A DNA stretch of 64,000 nucleotides from Neoroseomonas alkaliterrae (GTDB lineage: Bacteria; Pseudomonadota; Alphaproteobacteria; Acetobacterales; Acetobacteraceae). Location of the stretch: positions 434,001 through 498,000 of the forward strand of contig NZ_JACIJE010000002.1 in the NCBI RefSeq assembly GCF_014199195.1. Reading direction: 5' to 3'. The translations under genes were made by a program, and so were the position numbers. Below the pieces are notes generated by a model. The model had not been told where the DNA came from, searched no databases, and saw only the letters and a program-made list of their open reading frames with translations. How positions within the stretch are numbered: position 1 is the first letter of the stretch; each line of letters starts with the position of its first letter. Positions 50,602 to 61,913 of this stretch are shown piece by piece.

Positions 50602-51819
50602 ATGCCCTGGAACAACAGCGGCGGGAACTCTCCCTGGGGCAATCCCCGTCCGGGCGGGCCATGGGGCTCTCCGCCCCCGCCCGGCGGCGGTGCGGGCGGG
50701 CCTGGTGGCCGGGGTCCCGACCTCGACGATATGATCCGCCAGGCGCAGGAGGCGGTGCGCCGCTACCTGCCGCGCGGCGGCGGCAAGGGCTTCGCGCTGC
50801 TCGGCCTTGTGCTGGTCGCGGTGTGGGCGGCCTCGGGCTTCTACCGCGTGCAGCCGGACGAGCAGGGCGTGGTGATGCGCTTCGGCGCCTTCGACCGCAC
50901 CGCGCCGCCGGGCCTGAACTACCACATCCCCTGGCCGGTCGAGAGCGTGACCACGCCGCGCGTCACACGCATCAACCGCGTGGACATCGGCTTCATCGGC
51001 GCGCAGGAGGCGCCGACCATGGGCGGGCGGATCCAGCCCGCGCGGGACGTGCTGGCCGAGAGCCTGATGCTCACCGGCGACGAGAATATCATCGACATCG
51101 ACGTGGCCGTGTTCTGGCGCATCCGCGATGCGGGGGAGTTCCTGTTCAACACGCGCAACCCGGAAAGCACGGTGAAGTCCGCCGCAGAATCCGTGATGCG
51201 CGAGGTGATCGGCCGCACGCCCATCCAGCCCGCGCTGACCGAGGCGCGCGCGCAGATCGAGCAGGAGGTGCGCCGCGGCACCCAGGCGATCATGGATCAG
51301 TATCGCGCCGGGGTGGAGATCGTGCAGGTCCAGCTCCAGAAGGTTGATCCGCCCGCGCAGGTGATCGACGCCTTCCGCGACGTGCAGCGCGCCAATGCCG
51401 ACCGCGAGCGCCTGCGCAACGAGGCGGAATCCTTCCGAAACGACATCATCCCCCGCGCGCGCGGCGAGGCCGAGCGGCTGGTGCAGGAGGCGCAGGGCGT
51501 GCGCGAAAGCCAGATCGCCCGCGCGCGAGGCGAGGCCGCGCGCTTCCTCTCGGTCCTCACCGCCTACCAGACCGCGCAGGACGTCACGATCCGCCGCATG
51601 TACCTCGAGACGATGGAGGAAATCCTGCGCCGCAACCCGATGGTCATCGTGGACGATCGGCTCCAGGGCATTGTGCCCTTCCTGCCGCTGGGCGAAGGTG
51701 CCGCGGTCCCGCGGCCCCAGCCGCCCGGCGCAATCCCGTCAACGAGGCCGCCGCCCTTGCCCGCCATGCCGCAGGCGCAGGGCGTCGTCCAGAGCCGCAC
51801 GCAGGGGGTGCCGCGATGA
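50602..51819 (+). CDS. hflK: FtsH modulator HflK
   Basis: HflK forms with HflC a large membrane ring around the FtsH protease and tunes its activity. The 405-residue protein begins with a Gly/Pro-rich cytoplasmic tail (1-40), has one membrane segment at about 63-80, and then a band-7/SPFH domain (FYRVQPDEQGVVMRFG onward to about 265), a coiled-coil region rich in Arg and Glu (ANADRERLRNEAESFRND) and a Pro-rich end. ATG at 50602 follows a CGGAGG site at 11 bases. It is coupled to hflC by ATGA at 51816-51819. Confidence 0.95.
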   Translation: MPWNNSGGNSPWGNPRPGGPWGSPPPPGGGAGGPGGRGPDLDDMIRQAQEAVRRYLPRGGGKGFALLGLVLVAVWAASGFYRVQPDEQGVVMRFGAFDRTAPPGLNYHIPWPVESVTTPRVTRINRVDIGFIGAQEAPTMGGRIQPARDVLAESLMLTGDENIIDIDVAVFWRIRDAGEFLFNTRNPESTVKSAAESVMREVIGRTPIQPALTEARAQIEQEVRRGTQAIMDQYRAGVEIVQVQLQKVDPPAQVIDAFRDVQRANADRERLRNEAESFRNDIIPRARGEAERLVQEAQGVRESQIARARGEAARFLSVLTAYQTAQDVTIRRMYLETMEEILRRNPMVIVDDRLQGIVPFLPLGEGAAVPRPQPPGAIPSTRPPPLPAMPQAQGVVQSRTQGVPR

Positions 51820-52733
51820 ACCGCTCCGTCATTCTCCTCGCGGCGCTGGGCGTGATCCTGGTGACCGCGGCCTCGACGCTGTTCACGGTGCACCAGACCC
51901 AGCAGGTGCTGATCACGCAGTTCGGCCAGCCGATCCGCGTGATCCGCGAGCCCGGCCTGCATGCCAAGATTCCGTTCATCCAGACGGTGATTGCCTTCGA
52001 CCGGCGGCTGCTCGACTTCGACGCGCCGGGCGAGGAGGTCATCCTGGGCGACCAGCGGCGGCTGATCGTGGACAGCTTCACGCGCTACAGCATCATCGAC
52101 CCGCTGGTCTTCTACCAGACTGTCGGCGCGACCGAAGGCGGCATCAGGGCCCGCCTGAACTCGATCGTGTCGTCCTCGCTGCGCCGCGTGCTCGGCAACG
52201 AGCCGTTGCTGTCCGTGCTCTCCACCGATCGCTCCCGCATCATGGGCGAGATCCAGCGCCAGGTGAACGCGGAGGCGAGGCAGTTCGGCATTGAGGTGGT
52301 GGATGTGCGCATCCGCCGTGCCGACCTGCCGGAGGAGAACACCAACGCCATCCTCCAGCGCATGCAGTCCGAGCGCGAGCGCGTGGCGCGCGAGGCCCGC
52401 GCCGAAGGTGCCGAGGTGGCGCAGCGCGTGCGCGCCGGCGCCGAGCGCGAGCGCGCCGTGCTGCTCGCCGAAGCCCAGGCGCAGGCCGACGTGCTGCGTG
52501 GCCAGGGCGAGCAGGAGGCGATCCGCATCGTCGCCGAGGCCTTCAGCCGCGATGTCGAGTTCTTCCAGTTCTGGCGCTCGATGCAGGCCTATCGCGAGGC
52601 CTTCGCGGACGGCAATGCACGGATGGTCATGACACCCGACTCCGAGTTCTTCCGCTTCCTGCGCGACAGCACCGGCCGCAACGGCTCGGGCTCGGCCCCG
52701 GCCCCGGCGGCGATGTCTGCGCCGGCGCAGTGA
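51816..52733 (+). CDS. hflC: FtsH modulator HflC
   Basis: The 305-residue partner of HflK. It has an N-terminal membrane anchor (VILLAALGVILVTAASTLF, about 5-23), the SPFH domain starting TQQVLITQFGQPIRVI, and a coiled-coil region with RMQSERERVAREARAEG. Length and layout are standard. The stop overlaps the DUF2065 start as GTGA, so four genes from hflK on are likely one operon. Confidence 0.95.
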   Translation: MNRSVILLAALGVILVTAASTLFTVHQTQQVLITQFGQPIRVIREPGLHAKIPFIQTVIAFDRRLLDFDAPGEEVILGDQRRLIVDSFTRYSIIDPLVFYQTVGATEGGIRARLNSIVSSSLRRVLGNEPLLSVLSTDRSRIMGEIQRQVNAEARQFGIEVVDVRIRRADLPEENTNAILQRMQSERERVAREARAEGAEVAQRVRAGAERERAVLLAEAQAQADVLRGQGEQEAIRIVAEAFSRDVEFFQFWRSMQAYREAFADGNARMVMTPDSEFFRFLRDSTGRNGSGSAPAPAAMSAPAQ

Positions 52734-52924
52734 CGCTCGGCGGATTGCTCCAGGGCGTGGCGGTCGTCCTCGCCCTGGAGGGACTGGCCTATGCCATCGC
52801 GCCGGCGACCATGCGCCGCGCGCTCCTCGCCCTGGCCGCCACGCCCGACCAGGGGCTGCGGATGGGCGGCCTGGCCGCGGCCGTCATCGGCGTCGGCCTC
52901 GCCTGGCTGCTGCAAGGCGGCTGA
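52730..52924 (+). CDS. DUF2065 membrane protein
   Basis: A 64-residue protein with two hydrophobic segments (residues 5-24 and 44-61) and the family pattern LEGLAYAIAPATMRRAL and LRMGGLAAAVIGVGLAWL. DUF2065 genes commonly follow hflC in Proteobacteria; function unknown. It starts with GTG overlapping the hflC stop (GTGA). Confidence 0.85.
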   Translation: MTLGGLLQGVAVVLALEGLAYAIAPATMRRALLALAATPDQGLRMGGLAAAVIGVGLAWLLQGG

Positions 52925-53015
52925 TGCCCCCGGCGCCGTTTCGTCGCATGATGGCGCCTTCCTTCCCCGGCGGATGGCGCCACATGCGGTGTCGCTCCCC
53001 GTCCGGAACCCTCGC

Positions 53016-54530
53016 ATGAGGTTGCCCACGATGCGCCTTGCCGTCCTTGCCCTTGCCGCCGCCATGGCCGCCCTGCCGCTCGCCCCCGCCGCGGTGGCCC
53101 AGCGCGCGCCGGAATCCTTCGCGCCCCTCGCGCGGCAATTGCTGCCTGCGGTGGTGAACATCTCGACGACCCAGGCGGTGCGGCCGCGCGCCGGCCGGCC
53201 CGACGCGCCCGACATCCCGCAGGCCCCGCCCGGCAGCCCTTTCGAGGAGTTCTTCCGCGACTTCTTCAATCGCAACCGCCCGGGCCAGGAAGGCGCGCCC
53301 CAGCAGCAGCCGCAGCGCCCGCAGCGGCGTCCGCAGTCCCTCGGTTCGGGCTTCATCATCGACGCCCAGCAGGGCATCGTCGTCACCAACAACCACGTCA
53401 TCGACGGGGCCGACGAGATCAACGTGATCCTCGCGGACAACACGACGATCCGCGCGGAGCTGGTCGGCGCCGACCCACGCACCGACATCGCCGTGCTGCG
53501 CATCCGCACCGACCGGCCGCTGACCGCCGTCCCCTGGGGCAATTCCGACGAGGCCGAGGTCGGCGACTGGGTGATCGCCATCGGCAACCCCTTCGGGCTT
53601 GGCGGCTCGGTCACGGCGGGCATCGTCTCGGCCCGCGGCCGCGACATCCGCCAGGGCCTCTATGACGACTTCATCCAGACCGACGCGGCGATCAACCGCG
53701 GCAATTCCGGCGGCCCGCTGTTCAACATGGCGGGGCAGGTGATCGGCATCAACACGGCGATCTACTCGCCCACCGGCGGCTCGATCGGCATCGGATTCGC
53801 CATTCCCTCCAACCTCGCGCAGCGCATCGTCGCCCAGTTGCGCGACGGCGGGCGCGTGCGGCGCGGCTGGCTCGGGGTGAACATCCAGCAGGTCACGGAC
53901 GAGATCGCCGAGGCGCTCCGGCTGCCTGGCGGGGCGCGCGGCGCCCTCGTCGCGCGGGCGCAGGAGGGCGGGCCCGCGGCCGCCGCCGGCATCCGCAACG
54001 GCGACATCATCCTTCGCTTCAACGGCGTCGAGGTGCGCGAGATGCGGAGCCTGCCGCGCATCGTCGCCGACAACCTGGTCGGCGCCCAGGTGCCGGTGGT
54101 CGTCTGGCGCGACGGGAAGGAGGAGACGATCACCGTCACGCTCGGCGAACTGCCGGCGGACCAGGCGCAGGCCGCGGCGCCGCAGCAGCCGGCCCAGCCG
54201 GAGCGGCCGGTCGAGCTTGCCGGGCTCGGGCTCCGCGTCATGGCCATCACGGAGGAGCTGCGGCAGCGCTTCAATCTCCGCCCCGATCAGCGCGGCGTGG
54301 TGATCGTCGAGGTCGCCCCGGACAGCCCGGCGGCCGAGCGCGAACTGCGCCCGGGCGACGTGATCGTCGAGGTCCAGCAGGAGCGCGTGACGACGCCGGC
54401 CGAGGTGCAGGAGCGGATCGCGCGGCTCCGACAGCAGAACCGCGGTGTCGCGCTGCTCGCGGTCGAAGGGGCCGGCGGGCAGCGCTTCGTGCCGCTGCGC
54501 CTGCGCGGCGAGCGCGGGGCGCCGGGCTGA
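53016..54530 (+). CDS. Periplasmic Do-type serine protease (DegP/DegQ/MucD)
   Basis: A 504-residue HtrA-family protease and chaperone that degrades misfolded envelope proteins. A signal peptide covers about residues 1-28 (ALAAAMAALPLAPAAVA). The catalytic triad is His127 (NNHVIDG), Asp157 (RTDIAVL) and Ser231 (GNSGGPL). Two PDZ domains follow, one from about 265 (GWLGVNIQQVT) and one near 410-500. The insert after the signal is rich in Pro and Gln. Another in-frame ATG at 53031 has a GAGG site nine bases ahead and would give a compact signal peptide, so the start is uncertain by five codons. It ends the hflK-hflC operon, a common pairing. Confidence 0.94.
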   Translation: MRLPTMRLAVLALAAAMAALPLAPAAVAQRAPESFAPLARQLLPAVVNISTTQAVRPRAGRPDAPDIPQAPPGSPFEEFFRDFFNRNRPGQEGAPQQQPQRPQRRPQSLGSGFIIDAQQGIVVTNNHVIDGADEINVILADNTTIRAELVGADPRTDIAVLRIRTDRPLTAVPWGNSDEAEVGDWVIAIGNPFGLGGSVTAGIVSARGRDIRQGLYDDFIQTDAAINRGNSGGPLFNMAGQVIGINTAIYSPTGGSIGIGFAIPSNLAQRIVAQLRDGGRVRRGWLGVNIQQVTDEIAEALRLPGGARGALVARAQEGGPAAAAGIRNGDIILRFNGVEVREMRSLPRIVADNLVGAQVPVVVWRDGKEETITVTLGELPADQAQAAAPQQPAQPERPVELAGLGLRVMAITEELRQRFNLRPDQRGVVIVEVAPDSPAAERELRPGDVIVEVQQERVTTPAEVQERIARLRQQNRGVALLAVEGAGGQRFVPLRLRGERGAPG

Positions 54531-54549
54531 CGCAAGCGCGGGCCACTCC

Positions 54550-54567
54550 CGGCGGCTTGGGCCGCCG
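54550..54567 (+). terminator. Hairpin after the Deg protease gene
   Basis: CGGCGGC-TTGG-GCCGCCG is a perfect seven-pair stem with a four-base loop 20 bases beyond the stop codon. No T-run follows, only CGTCG; still the likeliest end of the hflK operon transcript. Confidence 0.45.
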
Positions 54568-54645
54568 CGTCGTTACCGTGCGGCTTGCGCGGTGCGTTCA
54601 GCGCGGCGCGCGGCGGCCGGGCGCGGCGCACACGCGGTGAGCCGG

Positions 54646-56316
54646 ATGCAGGCCTCGCCGCGCATGGCCGAGGTCGCCGGCACGCTGGCCGCGGCGGCTC
54701 TCGGGCTCTTCGTGATCCATGTGGCCTTCGGCGCCTTCATCCTGCCGCCGGGCGATACCGGCTGGATGCTCTCCGGTCGGATAGGCCCTGATCCGGTCCA
54801 GTACTGGCTGGGCTGGACCGCCTTCGCGCGGGATTCCTGGCGCTGGCCCCCCGGGGCCAATCCGGGCTGGGGCATGGAACTGGCGTCCTCGATCTTCTAC
54901 TCGGATTCCATTCCCCTCCTGGCCTTCGCCTTCAAGGCGCTGCGGCCCCTGGCCGAGGTCTCACAATACTGGGGCATGTGGATCTACGCCTGCGGCGCGC
55001 TGCAGGCGGCGCTTGCGTGGCGCCTGATGGGGCTGGCGACGCGGGATTCGCTCGCCCGGCTCGCCGTGGCCGGGTTGTTCGTGATGCAGCCGCTGCTGCT
55101 CGGGCGCCTCGGCGGGCATTTCGCCCTCGGCGGCCAGTTCCTGCTGCTGATCGGGCTCTGGCTCTGCGTGACACCCGGGGAGGGCGGGCGGCGGGTGTTC
55201 GCCTGGGGCGCGCTGATGGCCGCCGCGGCGATGATCCAGGCCTATCTGCTGCCGATGGTTGGCGCACTGTGGGCGGCGGACTGGCTGGCGCGCGTGGCCG
55301 AGCCGGCGCGGCGCGGCGGCTGGCGGATCGCGGCGGAGGCGCTGCTCGTGCCGGGTGCCGGGATCGCCGGGCTCTGGGCTGCCGGGTTCTTCCTGCTCGG
55401 CGGCGGCTTCGGCGGGACCTGGGGCGGCTACGGGAAGATGCAGCTCGACCTCCTGGCACCCTTCGACCCCGGCTATTGGGGCGCGATCCTGCCCGACATC
55501 GCGACGGCGGATCATCTCGAGGCCGGGAATTCCTATCCCGGTCTCGGCGCGCTGGTGGTGCTCGCGCTCGGCGCGCTGGCATGGATGCTCGGCCCGCGGG
55601 GCGGCTTGCGCCGCCACTGGGCGTTGCTGCTGATCCTCGCCGGACTTCTGCTGCTCGCGGTGACGCATCGCGTGGCGATCGGCGGGCGCGAGTTCGAGGT
55701 GCTGCCCCTGCCCGATTGGCTGGTGGCCAAGGCGGATGCGCTGCGCGCCTCGGAGCGCTTCTTCTGGCCGGTGCTCTACGCCGCGCTGTTCGGCGCGGCG
55801 GCGGCGCTGGTGCGGCACCTCGGCGGGCGGCGCGCGGGTTTCGTCCTCGCGGGCGCGCTGGCGCTGCAGGTGGTGGACCTGCGGCCCGGCTTCGCCCGGC
55901 TGCATCACTATTTCATCGTCCAGCCGCCGACCGTGCCGCTGCGCCTGTCCGACCCCTTCTGGCTCGAAGCCGCGCGGCGCTACGATGCCGTGCGGGTGGT
56001 GCCGACCGGGATGCAGGCGCCGAACTGGGAGGAGGTGGCGGTCTATGCCGCCACGCTCCGGCTGCAGACGGATGCGGTCTATCTGGCGCGGCTCGACCCT
56101 CGCGCGGTGGAGGCGCTGAACGCCCGCGTCGCCGCGCTGCTCGAACGCGGCGCGCACGAGCCGCGGACCTTCTATGTGCTGGGCGACGAGGCCGCGCTGG
56201 CGCGCGCGCGCGCCGGGATGGACCCCGAGCGCGACCTGCTCGGCCGCTTCAACGACCGCTGGGTTCTGGCGCCGGGCTGGCGGGTTCAGCAGGCGGCGAA
56301 CTCGTCCGCGCGGTAG
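54646..56316 (+). CDS. DUF6311-type polytopic membrane protein
   Basis: A 556-residue inner-membrane protein with ten or more hydrophobic helices. The loop after the first helix reads PPGDTGWMLSGRIGPDPVQYWLGW, followed by WPPGANPGWGMELASSIFYSDSIPLLAF; this pattern fits the DUF6311 family, whose fold resembles membrane glycosyltransferases that use lipid-linked sugars. An acidic Asp in the first loop (GDTG) would be the candidate catalytic residue, by analogy. The C-terminal 150 residues are soluble. GTG at 54637 or ATG at 54664 are alternative starts. The end overlaps serB tail to tail by 31 bases. Confidence 0.7.
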   Translation: MQASPRMAEVAGTLAAAALGLFVIHVAFGAFILPPGDTGWMLSGRIGPDPVQYWLGWTAFARDSWRWPPGANPGWGMELASSIFYSDSIPLLAFAFKALRPLAEVSQYWGMWIYACGALQAALAWRLMGLATRDSLARLAVAGLFVMQPLLLGRLGGHFALGGQFLLLIGLWLCVTPGEGGRRVFAWGALMAAAAMIQAYLLPMVGALWAADWLARVAEPARRGGWRIAAEALLVPGAGIAGLWAAGFFLLGGGFGGTWGGYGKMQLDLLAPFDPGYWGAILPDIATADHLEAGNSYPGLGALVVLALGALAWMLGPRGGLRRHWALLLILAGLLLLAVTHRVAIGGREFEVLPLPDWLVAKADALRASERFFWPVLYAALFGAAAALVRHLGGRRAGFVLAGALALQVVDLRPGFARLHHYFIVQPPTVPLRLSDPFWLEAARRYDAVRVVPTGMQAPNWEEVAVYAATLRLQTDAVYLARLDPRAVEALNARVAALLERGAHEPRTFYVLGDEAALARARAGMDPERDLLGRFNDRWVLAPGWRVQQAANSSAR

Positions 56317-57179
56317 CCCTGCGCGAAGAGAAGCGCCCGCAGGTCGGCATGGTCCACCCGCGCCCGCGCCGCCGCGGCGACCACCGGCTTGGCGCGGAAG
56401 GCCACGCCGAGCCCCGCCGCCTTGATCATGTCGAGGTCGTTGGCGCCGTCGCCCACCGCCAGCGTGGCGTCGAGGCCGATGCCTTCCTCGGCGGCGAGGC
56501 GCTTCAGCGTGGCGAGTTTCGCATTGCGCCCGAGGATCGGCTCGGCGACATGGCCGGTGAGGCGGCCATCGGCCTCGAGGAGCGTGTTGGAGTGGTGCTC
56601 GTGGAACCCGACCAGCGCGGCGACGCGCCCGGTGAAGAAGGTGAAGCCACCCGAGACGAGGGCGCAGCGCGCGCCATGCGCGCGCATGGTCGCGACCAGT
56701 TCGCGCGCGCCGGGCATCAGTTCCGTCTCCTCCCAGGTGCGCTGCATCGCCTCGACCGGCAGGCCGGCGAGCATGCCGACGCGCTCGCGCAGTGCGCCTT
56801 CGAAATCCAGTTCGCCGTTCATCGCGCGCCTGGTGATGGCGGCGATGCGGTCCTTGATGCCGGCCTGGGCCGCGAGTTCGTCCAGCGTCTCGGTGGTGAC
56901 GATGGTGCTGTCCATGTCGGCGATCAGCAGGCGCTTGCGCCGGCCGGCCGAGCGTTGCGCGATCACGTCGATCGCCGCGCCGGGCAGCGCCGCGCGGGCC
57001 GCGGCATCCGCCTGCTCGGCCGCGAGGCGGGCGAAGGGCAGGTCGGCCGCTTCCTCCGGGGCCAGCCACTCCGCGGTGCCGGTGGTCGCGCCGAGGGCGG
57101 CGAGCGCATCGCGCACCGCGTGCAGGCTCGCGAGCGTGAGGCCGCCCCGCGGGGCGACCAGGGTCAGCACATGGTCCAT
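56286..57179 (-). CDS. serB: Phosphoserine phosphatase
   Basis: SerB makes serine from phosphoserine in the last step of serine synthesis. The 297-residue HAD-type enzyme has an N-terminal ACT-like part (1-80), the nucleophile motif DMDST with Asp88 and Asp90, motif II serine in VSGGFTFF, and the closing GDGANDLDMIKAAGLGVAF. Length is typical of the SerB with regulatory domain. It diverges from miaA with only 23 bases between the two start codons. Confidence 0.96.
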   Translation of the reverse strand: MDHVLTLVAPRGGLTLASLHAVRDALAALGATTGTAEWLAPEEAADLPFARLAAEQADAAARAALPGAAIDVIAQRSAGRRKRLLIADMDSTIVTTETLDELAAQAGIKDRIAAITRRAMNGELDFEGALRERVGMLAGLPVEAMQRTWEETELMPGARELVATMRAHGARCALVSGGFTFFTGRVAALVGFHEHHSNTLLEADGRLTGHVAEPILGRNAKLATLKRLAAEEGIGLDATLAVGDGANDLDMIKAAGLGVAFRAKPVVAAAARARVDHADLRALLFAQGYRADEFAAC

Positions 57180-57202
57180 GCGCGCCGGGGTATGCCCGCG
57201 CC

Positions 57203-58168
57203 ATGAGCCGGGATCAACCGCCCGCCCTGCTCGTCGCCGGTCCCACGGCGAGCGGCAAGTCGGCGCTGGCTCTCGCCATCGCCGAACGCGTCGGCGGCAC
57301 GGTCATCAACGCCGACAGCATGCAGATCTATCGCGAACTGCGGATCATCACCGCGCGTCCGGCGCCGGAGGAGGAGGCGCGCGTGCCGCACCGCCTCTAT
57401 GGCGTCCGGCCGGCGGCGGAAGCCGCGAGCGTCGCCTGGTGGCGTGGCGAGGCGCTGGGCGAGATGGCCGCGGCCCGCGCGGCAGGCCGGCTGCCGGTGC
57501 TCTGCGGCGGGACGGGCCTCTACTTCGCCGCGCTCACCCAAGGGCTGTCCGACATTCCCCCCATTCCGCAGGCGGCGCGGGAGGAGGCGCGGCGCCTGCT
57601 CACGCAGGAGGGGCCGGCGGCGCTGCATGCGCGGCTCGCCGAGCACGACCCGGACACGGCGCAGCGGCTGCGGCCCAGCGACAGCCAGCGCATCGCGCGC
57701 GCGTGGGAGGTCTGGCGGGGCACCGGGCAGGGCCTATCGGCGTGGCAGGCCCAGGGTGGCACCGGCCCCGCGCCCTGGCGCTTCGCGGCCATCCTGCTCG
57801 ATCCGCCGCGCGATGCGCTGCGGGCGGCGATCGCGGCGCGCTGGCAGGCGATGCTCGCGGCCGGGGCAATCGAGGAGGTGCGGGCGCTGGCGGCGCAGGG
57901 CCTCGACCCCGCCCTGCCGGCGATGCGCGCCCATGGCGTGCCGGAGCTCCTGGCGCACCTCGCCGGAGAAATCAGCCTCGAGGCGGCCTCGCGCCGGGCG
58001 ATCCTGAACACCGGGCAGTACACCAAGCGGCAGGCGACCTGGTTCCGGCACCATCCCCTGGCCGCTGCGACCCGCATGCATACGATCCATGCGCGATTCG
58101 CGCATCAGGCGCAATTTTCGGAAAGAATCCTGGGCGAGGTCTTCACACTTGTTGATCAGATGCGTTGA
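57203..58168 (+). CDS. miaA: tRNA dimethylallyltransferase
   Basis: MiaA adds a dimethylallyl group to A37 of tRNAs that read codons starting with U. The 321-residue product has the P-loop GPTASGKS at 13-20, NADSMQIYRELRIITARP near 38-55, LPVLCGGTGLYFAAL and the late NTGQYTKRQATWFRHH. All family motifs are present. A possible short leader ORF for ilvB begins within its last codons. Confidence 0.97.
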   Translation: MSRDQPPALLVAGPTASGKSALALAIAERVGGTVINADSMQIYRELRIITARPAPEEEARVPHRLYGVRPAAEAASVAWWRGEALGEMAAARAAGRLPVLCGGTGLYFAALTQGLSDIPPIPQAAREEARRLLTQEGPAALHARLAEHDPDTAQRLRPSDSQRIARAWEVWRGTGQGLSAWQAQGGTGPAPWRFAAILLDPPRDALRAAIAARWQAMLAAGAIEEVRALAAQGLDPALPAMRAHGVPELLAHLAGEISLEAASRRAILNTGQYTKRQATWFRHHPLAAATRMHTIHARFAHQAQFSERILGEVFTLVDQMR

Positions 58169-58228
58169 CGCGGTGCAGCAGCGGGTCTAAGGGAGCGCCC
58201 TCGCCGCGGGGGAGTCCCTCGCGGCGGG
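58149..58228 (+). promoter_or_regulatory. Possible ilvB attenuator: short leader ORF plus hairpin
   Basis: A 13-codon frame starting TTG at 58149 encodes LLIRCVDAVQQRV and then TAA (58188-58190); six of 13 residues are Leu, Ile or Val. GAGG lies nine bases before it. Ten bases after the stop a GC-rich hairpin (CGCCGCG with CGCGGCG, extended by GGG/CCC, 58200-58228) precedes ilvB by 37 bases. The layout is that of an amino-acid attenuator, but the start codon is weak, no T-run follows, and an antiterminator pairing is not evident. Confidence 0.25.
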
Positions 58229-58265
58229 TGCCCCGTTCAGGCCCTTGCCAGGAAAGAGAGACCCG

Positions 58266-60065
<1,800 letters not shown>

Positions 60066-60075
60066 GGCGCGCGAC

Positions 60076-60594
60076 ATGTCGGAGAACGGAAACGCGCAGC
60101 GCGCGGCGACCATCGCCGTGCTGGTGGAGAACGAGGCCGGCGTGCTGGCCCGGGTGATCGGCCTGTTCAGCGGCCGCGGCTACAACATCGACAGCCTGAC
60201 CGTGGCGCCGGTGGACGAGACCGGGCGCATCTCGCGCATCACCATCGTCACCTCCGGCACGGAGATGGTGATCGAGCAGATCAAGGCCCAGCTCGACCGC
60301 CTTGTGCCGGTGCACAAGGTGTCGGACCTCACGATGGAAGGCCCGCATCTGACGCGCGAACTGGCGCTGATCAAGGTTGTGGGGAAGGGGGAGCATCGCG
60401 TGGAGGCGCTGCGCCTCGCGGATGCCTTCCGCGCGCGCGTGGTGGATGCGACGACCGAATCCTTCGTGTTCGAGATGACGGGCGCGGCGGAGAAGATCGA
60501 CGCCTTCTGCGCGTTGATGCGCCCGATCGGGCTGGCGGAGGTGTCGCGCACGGGCGCGGTAGCGATCGCGCGCGGGCCGCGCGGCCTGAACTGA
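60076..60594 (+). CDS. ilvN: Acetolactate synthase, small regulatory subunit
   Basis: The 172-residue regulatory subunit that activates the large subunit and mediates valine feedback. The N-terminal ACT domain reads IAVLVENEAGVLARVIGLFSG near residues 13-33 and RGYNIDSLTV; the C-terminal part (ELALIKVVGKGEHRVEALRLA) is the second domain. Length is right for the IlvH type. It follows ilvB after ten bases. Confidence 0.96.
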   Translation: MSENGNAQRAATIAVLVENEAGVLARVIGLFSGRGYNIDSLTVAPVDETGRISRITIVTSGTEMVIEQIKAQLDRLVPVHKVSDLTMEGPHLTRELALIKVVGKGEHRVEALRLADAFRARVVDATTESFVFEMTGAAEKIDAFCALMRPIGLAEVSRTGAVAIARGPRGLN

Positions 60595-61650
<1,056 letters not shown>

Positions 61651-61675
61651 TCCTGCCCGCGCGGGCGGCTTGGCG

Positions 61676-61706
61676 GGGCGCCGGGGGCAACCTCCGGCGC
61701 CCTTCG
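61676..61706 (+). terminator. Strong intrinsic hairpin after ilvC
   Basis: GGGCGCCGGGGG and CCTCCGGCGCCC form a twelve-pair stem (one G-U) with the three-base loop CAA, 25 bases after the ilvC stop. Only TT follows the stem. The rest of the 263-base gap to the next gene, 61707-61913, shows no convincing ORF. Confidence 0.65.
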
Positions 61707-61913
61707 CATGCGTACCCCCAACGCCGTCCCGGCGCAGGCCGACCGCGGTGGCTACCGGCAGTCTGCCGCGCCCGGTGTGCCGAGGCGCGTCGGATGCACG
61801 CAGGATACGCCGCCCGCCGGCCAGCCTGCCCGCTGGCAGGCACGGGGACGGGCTTTCACGCGAGGCTGCGAGGCTGGCATGATTGGCTTCCCCATTCGGA
61901 AGCGAAGGCCAGG

